In this document: piece after piece, positions 59,200-64,000 of the stretch
Layout: every line of letters starts with the position of its first letter
Numbering within the stretch: the stretch's first letter is position 1
NCBI RefSeq assembly: GCF_003002095.1
Contig: NZ_PVZC01000004.1
Location: 372,001 to 436,000, forward strand
From: Allonocardiopsis opalescens
GTDB taxonomy: Bacteria > Actinomycetota > Actinomycetes > Streptosporangiales > Streptosporangiaceae
Direction of reading: 5' to 3'
DNA: 64,000 bases
Notes under the pieces: generated by a model
The model's input: the letters and a program-made list of their open reading frames with translations, nothing else
Told to the model about the DNA's origin: nothing
The model's database searches: none
Program-made: the position numbers and the translations under genes

Positions 59200-60150
59200 T
59201 CAGTCCGCGGCGATGTGGATCTGGATGGTGGTGCCCCGGGCGTCGGCGTGCAGGCGCACCAGGTCGCACAGGTGGTGCACCAGCAGCAGGCCGCGACCGC
59301 GGGGCCGGGTGGGCGGCGGTGGGATGCGGCCCGCGAGCGGATCGGCGAAGCGGCCGCCGTCGCGCACCTCGCACACCAGGCCGCCGCCGTCCCGCCACAG
59401 CCGCAGGGTGCCGCCGCCTCCGGCGTGCTCCACACTGTTGGCGGCCAGCTCGCTGACGGCCAGGACGAGGTCGTCGATCCGGTCGCCGGATATTCCCCAC
59501 CGCTCGGCCCGCGAGGTTACCAGCCGGCGCAGCTCCGGCAGGTCGTCGCGGGCGAAGTCCAGCACCGTCGGCGCGCTGGAGGGCTCCGGCAGCGGCAGGT
59601 TGAAGGCGGCGAGCACCTCCTCGGGGCCCTGGTAGGCGGCGGTGCGGGTCTCCGGGAGCGCGTTCACGACGTCGGGGTGGGTGCGGTGCGCGTCGGCCAG
59701 CACCCGCCTAGGCAGCCGGCCGGCGTCGTAGGGGCACAGCACCGTGGCGGGACGGTCGGCGAAGGCCCGGTTGACCAGCGCCTCGTACTGCACGCACGCG
59801 GGGTACTCGCGCTCGGGGCGCCCGGCCCACACGGGTTCGCCGACGATCCTGGGGCGGCCGCACGCGGCGGCGCCGGTGATGAAGTCGTGCAGCAGCCAGG
59901 GGATGATCCGGCCGGGGTTGCGCCCGGCCAGCGCCATGTCGACCAGGGTCACGCGCTTGGCGTCGCCGCCCAGCGCGGCCTGGACCATGTCGAGCCTAGG
60001 GCCGGGCACCGCGACCAGCACCGGATCGCCGGCGGCCAGCCCGGCCCGCACGAAGGGCAGCACGGCGTCGGTGTACTGGCGGGCGCCGGAGTAGAAGACG
60101 GCCCGGTGCGTGAACGGGCCGGTGGTGGCGGGCCGCGCGAGGGCGGGCAT
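59200..60150 (-). CDS. MEDS-domain sensor with anti-sigma-type histidine kinase domain
   Basis: This is a 316-residue protein. Residues about 10-175 form a MEDS domain (HRAVFYSGARQYTDAVLPFVRAGLAAGDPVLVAVPG, then CPYDAGRLPRRVLADAHRTHPDV). Residues about 205-315 form an RsbW-type HATPase_c domain (RIDDLVLAVSELAANSVEHAGGGG, RGRGLLLVHHLCDLVRLH). Such proteins are thought to sense methanogen/methylotroph-type or redox signals and to control partner-switching of sigma factors. ATG 60150 follows GGAAGG; ATG 60174 is possible. Confidence 0.88.
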   Translation of the reverse strand: MPALARPATTGPFTHRAVFYSGARQYTDAVLPFVRAGLAAGDPVLVAVPGPRLDMVQAALGGDAKRVTLVDMALAGRNPGRIIPWLLHDFITGAAACGRPRIVGEPVWAGRPEREYPACVQYEALVNRAFADRPATVLCPYDAGRLPRRVLADAHRTHPDVVNALPETRTAAYQGPEEVLAAFNLPLPEPSSAPTVLDFARDDLPELRRLVTSRAERWGISGDRIDDLVLAVSELAANSVEHAGGGGTLRLWRDGGGLVCEVRDGGRFADPLAGRIPPPPTRPRGRGLLLVHHLCDLVRLHADARGTTIQIHIAAD

Positions 60151-60391
60151 CGGACCACGACCTTCCACGGTCATGCCGGAGAGCGCTGCGACGGGGAGGG
60201 CCGGAGCACCTGGACGGGTGGGGAACGGCGCCGCGGACCCACCTGCCGGCGAGAGGGTCACCAGCGGCCGTGCCCAGTATCGCGGCGGCGCCGCCGCCCG
60301 TGGAGGAAAATTCCGCCAGACCGGCCGCAAGCGGCCACCGGCGTCTGCGGCGGCGATCCGTGCGTCTCGGGGGGCGGGCGCGGCGCCCTGG

Positions 60392-61312
60392 TCACAGGTG
60401 CGAGCGCGCCTCGGCGATCAGGTCCAGCTGGCGCATGAAGTCGCGGCCGTCGATGGCCAGGCCGATCTCGTCGACGCCGGCCTCGGCGTAGGCGGCGAGG
60501 CGGTCGGCCGCCTCCCGGGGGCCGCCGGTCACGGTGACCTGGGCGGTCTGCTCCGGCGTCATCTGGAAGAAGCCGGCCAGCCGTCCGAACACGGCGTCGC
60601 GGTCGGCCGTGTCGGCGGGGTCCTCGCCCAGCACGGCGTGCAGGCCGATGTGGATGCGCGGGGCGGGACGGCCGTACTCGGCCGCGAGCGCGCGCAGCCG
60701 CTCCGCCGCCTCGGCGAGCTCGGCCGTGGTCAGCGCCGAGGGGAGCCACCCGTCGCCGTAGGCGGCGGTGCGGCGCAGGGCGGGCTCGGTGGCGCCGCCG
60801 CCGATGAGGATCGGCGGCACCGCGGCGCCGGGGGCCAGGGTGACCGACGGTCGCCCGGGGGCGTCCGGCAGGACGGTCGGCTCGCCCGCGATCAGTCCGG
60901 GCAGCACCCGGAGCGCGGCGTCGGCCAGCCGTCCGCGGCCGGTCGCCGGGGCGCCCACCGCCTGCCAGAACGGCGAGCCGGGGAAGCCGCCGATGCCCAC
61001 CCCGAGCCGGACCCGGCCGCCCGACAGGTGCTGCAGCGTCTGGATCTGCGCGGCGAGCATGGCCACCGGACGCGTCGGCAGCGACAGCACGCCGAACTCC
61101 AGGGCGACCCGCTCGGTGGCGGCGGCGACGGCCGACAGCACCACAATGCTGTCGAGCGCGGCCGTCCCGTCCCCGATCAGCACGTCGGGCGCGCCGACCG
61201 AGTCCATCCCGAGGGCCTCGGCGCGCCGGGCGGCGGCGACCACACCCGCCGCGCCCAGGTGCCGAGCCTCATCCATCGTGGGCAGGCCGATGCCGATCCT
61301 GACGGCGTCCAC
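60392..61312 (-). CDS. Luciferase-like (LLM) flavin/F420-dependent oxidoreductase
   Basis: This 306-residue TIM-barrel protein begins VRIGIGLPTMDEARHLG. It has ALEFGVLSLPTRPVAMLAAQIQTLQHLSGGRVRLGVGIGG, then PPILIGGGATEPALRRTAAYGDGWLPSAL. These are the LLM core motifs. The start is GTG 61312. Whether it uses FMN or coenzyme F420 cannot be read from sequence alone; actinobacterial members of this length often use F420. It is the intact counterpart of the decayed LLM gene at 28684-29215. Confidence 0.88.
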   Translation of the reverse strand: MDAVRIGIGLPTMDEARHLGAAGVVAAARRAEALGMDSVGAPDVLIGDGTAALDSIVVLSAVAAATERVALEFGVLSLPTRPVAMLAAQIQTLQHLSGGRVRLGVGIGGFPGSPFWQAVGAPATGRGRLADAALRVLPGLIAGEPTVLPDAPGRPSVTLAPGAAVPPILIGGGATEPALRRTAAYGDGWLPSALTTAELAEAAERLRALAAEYGRPAPRIHIGLHAVLGEDPADTADRDAVFGRLAGFFQMTPEQTAQVTVTGGPREAADRLAAYAEAGVDEIGLAIDGRDFMRQLDLIAEARSHL

Positions 61313-61408
61313 GCCGGTCTCCCTCCCGCTGCGCTGCCGGCGCCGTGCGGCACCGGTCACCGACCAGGATCGAACCGCGAGTGGACTTGAGGTCAAGCCG
61401 GACCGGGA

Positions 61409-61439
61409 CGCCCCGGGCGCCGGCGAGGCGCCCGGGGCG
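61409..61439 (-). terminator. Terminator after the AhpD-like gene
   Basis: A perfect 13-bp stem (61409-61421 and 61427-61439) with a 5-nt loop begins about 50 nt past the AhpD-like stop and separates it from the LLM gene. Confidence 0.88.
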
Positions 61440-61489
61440 GGTGGTGTCGCGGCCCCCGGGCGCGACAGCGGTCCCGGCCGGCTGCCCCG

Positions 61490-61963
61490 TCAGCCGAACT
61501 GGCCGGGCCGGTAGTCGCCGGCGGGCTGCTGGATCATCACATTGGCGCGGTTGAAGGCGTTGATGAGGGCGATCGCGCACACGAGCGCGGCCAGCTGCTC
61601 CTCGTCGTAGTGCTTGGCCGCGTTCGCCCACGCCTCGTCGCTGACCCCGCCGGCCGCGTCGGCGATGCGGGTGCCCTGCTCGGTCAGCTCCAGCGCGGCC
61701 CGCTCGGCCTCGGTGAAGACGGTCGCCTCGCGCCAGGCCGCGACCAGGTTGAGGCGTTCCGGGTTCTCTCCGGCGGCCACGGCGTCTTTGAAGTGCATGT
61801 CGGTGCAGAAGCCGCAGCCGTTGATCTGGCTGGCGCGGAGGTGGACCAGTTCCTGGGTCGCGACCGGCAGCCCCGACTCCTTGAGGACCTTGCCCGCCCC
61901 GATGATGTGCTTGAAGACCTTGCCCATGGTGGGGCTGGCGAAGGCGTTCAGACGGGTGCTCAT
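61490..61963 (-). CDS. AhpD-like carboxymuconolactone-decarboxylase-family protein
   Basis: This is a 157-residue all-helical protein with the redox motif CGFCTDMH (CxxC...H) within ELVHLRASQINGCGFCTDMHFKDA, the alkylhydroperoxidase AhpD-type active site. LVCAIALINAFNRANVM follows at the C-terminus. It probably acts as a thiol-dependent peroxidase or disulfide reductase. The start is ATG 61963. Confidence 0.9.
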   Translation of the reverse strand: MSTRLNAFASPTMGKVFKHIIGAGKVLKESGLPVATQELVHLRASQINGCGFCTDMHFKDAVAAGENPERLNLVAAWREATVFTEAERAALELTEQGTRIADAAGGVSDEAWANAAKHYDEEQLAALVCAIALINAFNRANVMIQQPAGDYRPGQFG

Positions 61964-62078
61964 GGCGATCTCCTCTGCCCTTGTGGGTTGCTTGCACAGG
62001 TAGGACCGCGCAGCCCGGCAGGGTGTGACAGGCGGGCCTGTGGCCTGGGTCTCAGCCGCGCGTGGCGGCGGCCACAGA

Positions 62079-63065
62079 TCAGCCCAGCCGGCTGAGCGCC
62101 GACATGGCCTCGCGCTCGACGCGCGAGAGCTCGGTGAGGACGGCGCCCGCCCGGGCGAGGCTCTGCGCGTCGCCCGACTCGCCGGCCGCCGCGATCAGTG
62201 CCGCCGCCTCCGTCCACAAGGCGGCCGCCTCCCCGTACAGCCGGTGGCCGGTGCGCAGGTGGGGGCTGTCGAGCAGCTGGGTGCACTCGGCGAGGAAGTC
62301 GCGGTAGATGCGGCGGAACAGGGCGCCGCCGGTACCGGCCTGCTCCATCAGCAGGGCGGCCTGCGGCAGGTCGCGCCCCGGGTGGTCGGTGCGCTGCAGC
62401 CAGGTGGGCACCAGCCTGCCCGCCTTCTCGATGCCCCGGTGGCCGAGGTTGGCGATCGGCGGGGCGAGGAAGGCGGCGGCGCAGGCGGTGATGGCGGGCA
62501 CGATCCGCTCACGTGGCGCGGGCGGCTTCGCCGGGGCGGTGAGGGTGAAGGAGCGGTGCCGGGCGGTCATCGGCCCGCGCGCCGCCCGGGCCGCAGCCAG
62601 CCCGGCCAGGCTGGTGGACACCGCGCCGCCCTGCCCGGCGGTGTCCACCAGGAAGGCGCGTTCGTCGTCGTAGCCGTACATCGCGACGACATGTCCGCCG
62701 AAGTGCACCTTGGACCCGAAGTAGTCCAGGTGGTAGCTGTCGAGCTGCAGCCCGACCGGGTGTCCGGAGTCGATGGGGGCCGCGATGTCCTGCCAGGCCC
62801 GGCGGGGCGAGCTGGTCTCCTTGACCACGAGCTCCAGCCCGAGGGCGGCGGCGAGGTTCCGGGTCAGCTCGAAGGGCTTGACCCGGCCTCCGAGGAAGGG
62901 GAAGTCCAGGTTCTTGCCGTCCCAGTAGATGAAGGACAGGCCGGAGCCCAGGCCGAAGATCATCGGCTCGGACAGGTCGATGCCCTGGTGCCGCAGCAGC
63001 ACCCCCAGAGCCGTCGTCTCGCAGTGCTGCGTGTCGCGGACCTCGATGCCCGTCACCGTCGCCAT
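62079..63065 (-). CDS. BtrH-like cysteine-protease-fold protein (BtrH_N plus DUF4872)
   Basis: This 328-residue protein matches the BtrH N-terminal domain. QHCETTALGVLLRHQG carries the putative nucleophile Cys15. HFGGHVVAMYGYDDERAFLVDTAGQGG carries the His/Asp side of a papain-like site. The C-terminal half is helical (DUF4872-type). BtrH transfers an acyl side chain in butirosin synthesis; homologues occur in other pathways with carrier-bound acyl groups. No carrier protein is nearby, so its substrate is unknown. The start is ATG 63065. Confidence 0.82.
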   Translation of the reverse strand: MATVTGIEVRDTQHCETTALGVLLRHQGIDLSEPMIFGLGSGLSFIYWDGKNLDFPFLGGRVKPFELTRNLAAALGLELVVKETSSPRRAWQDIAAPIDSGHPVGLQLDSYHLDYFGSKVHFGGHVVAMYGYDDERAFLVDTAGQGGAVSTSLAGLAAARAARGPMTARHRSFTLTAPAKPPAPRERIVPAITACAAAFLAPPIANLGHRGIEKAGRLVPTWLQRTDHPGRDLPQAALLMEQAGTGGALFRRIYRDFLAECTQLLDSPHLRTGHRLYGEAAALWTEAAALIAAAGESGDAQSLARAGAVLTELSRVEREAMSALSRLG

Positions 63066-63201
63066 GCCGCGCCCTTCTGACCGGGGATGACCAGCGGGGT
63101 CATCGGTTCGTCGTCTCGCACGCCACTATGGTGGACCCTCCCACGGTCGGAGAGTCCAAAGCCGGGTGGTCAGGCTCGTGGCGCGGCCGCGGCGCGGAGC
63201 G

Positions 63202-63828
63202 CTAGCCGTCGACCATGGTCGGATCGGCGGGCCCGAGGTGGTGGTGGGCGATGACGCGCAGGTCGGTGGCGGTGAATACGCGCTGGTCGTACTGGCAGAG
63301 CACGGTCGCGTCGTCGGCCGCGGCGATCTGGGCGAGGCGGGCCTCGTGGCCCGCGACGGCCTCTGGCGGGAACCCGGCGTCGGCGGCCCAGGCCATGTCG
63401 GCGGTGAGCCGCAGCCCGGCACGGCCCGCGGCGCGCGCTTCGGCGCCCCAGGCGGACACGGCGGCGGTCAGCAGGTCGGGCTCGGGACGACCGGCCGCCA
63501 GCAGGACCTGGTCGGCGGCCGCGATCAGCAGTCGGCCGTCGGCCACGGAGGCTTCGGTGTCGATCCCGCGAGCGGCCAGCCCGGCCTCGACGGCCAGCGG
63601 CAGCAGCGAATGCGTGATGTAGACGACCATGCGGTTCCGGCGCAGTCCTCCGGAGACGAACGCGGCCATCGCCGCGAGCCGTCGGGTGTCGTCGTCGAAG
63701 AAGTGGCAGACGTGGTCGCCCGGACGCAGCGGCACGGGGTGGTCGAGCGGGGCGCCGACGCCGCTCGCCGCCAGGGGAGTGCCGCCGGGCAGGCCGAAAC
63801 CGACCTCGGAAATCGGATCTCGCATCAT
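63202..63828 (-). CDS. Stand-alone MEDS-domain protein
   Basis: This 208-residue protein consists of a single MEDS domain: HVCHFFDDDTRRLAAMAAFVSGGLRRNRMVVYITH, GRPEPDLLTAAVSAWGAEAR and TVLCQYDQRVFTATDLRVIAHHHLG. It lacks the kinase domain present in the protein encoded at 59200-60150. ATG 63828 is the start, with a second in-frame ATG one codon later. It may bind the same signal as the kinase-linked MEDS protein or act as its partner. Confidence 0.85.
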   Translation of the reverse strand: MMRDPISEVGFGLPGGTPLAASGVGAPLDHPVPLRPGDHVCHFFDDDTRRLAAMAAFVSGGLRRNRMVVYITHSLLPLAVEAGLAARGIDTEASVADGRLLIAAADQVLLAAGRPEPDLLTAAVSAWGAEARAAGRAGLRLTADMAWAADAGFPPEAVAGHEARLAQIAAADDATVLCQYDQRVFTATDLRVIAHHHLGPADPTMVDG

Positions 63829-64000
63829 CGTCCTTCGGCGGCGGCCGAACGGCCGGACCCACCGGGTTGAACGGGGACCGGGGCGCCACTCTGCTGGACA
63901 CCCGCCGGTCGTGGCGCGCGAGAGACGGATTGCTCGGGGAATCGGCTCGCGAGTGCGCCCATGTATGCATGGAACGCTACCAGGTGCGCCACGATCAAGG

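Noticed and set aside
1-64000. CRISPR arrays, tRNA/rRNA genes, transposases, phage genes
   Set aside because: I looked for regular spaced repeats, cloverleaf ends with GTTCRA loops, DDE/Ser-recombinase motifs and phage modules and found none. The only clustered repeats are those at 50.9-51.2 kb, which are not CRISPR-like.
63961-64000. Start of a plus-strand gene at the right edge
   Set aside because: Only 13 codons are visible after an ATG with no ribosome site; not enough to support a call.

Overview
The window is very GC-rich with dense coding. Classical menaquinone genes, a group 1/2 sigma-70 factor, DUF3040, Rv2578c-type radical SAM, MEDS-domain and GHL10 proteins, many GTG starts and several apparently leaderless genes all point to an actinobacterium. 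The mix fits a Nocardiopsaceae-like member of the Streptosporangiales, but that family placement is inference from gene content, not from a marker gene.

Layout. 1-2.2 kb: two paralogous small membrane proteins and a primary-like sigma factor. 2.2-8.5 kb: menaquinone block, with menE divergent from a translationally coupled menB-menC-menD run and a convergent isochorismate synthase. 8.6-24.3 kb: mostly housekeeping and envelope genes (radical SAM protein, VOC protein, GHL10 lipoprotein, DUF3040, penicillin-binding protein, PlsC acyltransferase, secreted phospholipase A2, GlcD-type oxidase, CorA, MMPL exporter with its TetR regulator, cold-shock protein, Xaa-Pro aminopeptidase). 24.3-37.3 kb: accessory and regulatory region with an antitoxin relic, a codA-codB cytosine salvage pair, a second PlsC, a decayed luciferase-like gene, a glycosyltransferase/TetR operon and several regulators that sit beside perfect inverted repeats. 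37.9-48.6 kb: lysine 6-aminotransferase and a semialdehyde dehydrogenase (lysine to alpha-aminoadipate), a membrane protein with three L7/L12-like repeats, adenylosuccinate lyase, a molybdopterin oxidoreductase, an arginase-fold protein, a methyltransferase and gluconokinase. 48.8-55.6 kb: small enzymes, regulators and transporters, a repeat-rich intergenic stretch with DnaA-box-like sites, and a DUF664 gene fragment.

55.6-59.2 kb holds the most interesting locus: a cyclodipeptide synthase, a cytochrome P450 and a DHA2-type exporter on one strand behind an AT-richer leader. From memory, the synthase and P450 resemble Bacillus YvmC and CypX more closely than other actinobacterial pairs, so the predicted product is cyclo(Leu-Leu) oxidised to a pulcherriminic-acid-type iron-binding hydroxamate, then exported. 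59.2-64 kb: two MEDS-domain sensory proteins, a luciferase-like oxidoreductase, an AhpD-like protein and a BtrH-like protein.

Regulatory architecture is unusually readable. Five regulator genes (21696, 28310, 32103, 34242 and, less clearly, 53397) have inverted repeats in or beside their promoters. At least ten strong hairpin terminators separate transcription units. I saw no rRNA, tRNA, CRISPR array, insertion sequence or phage gene.
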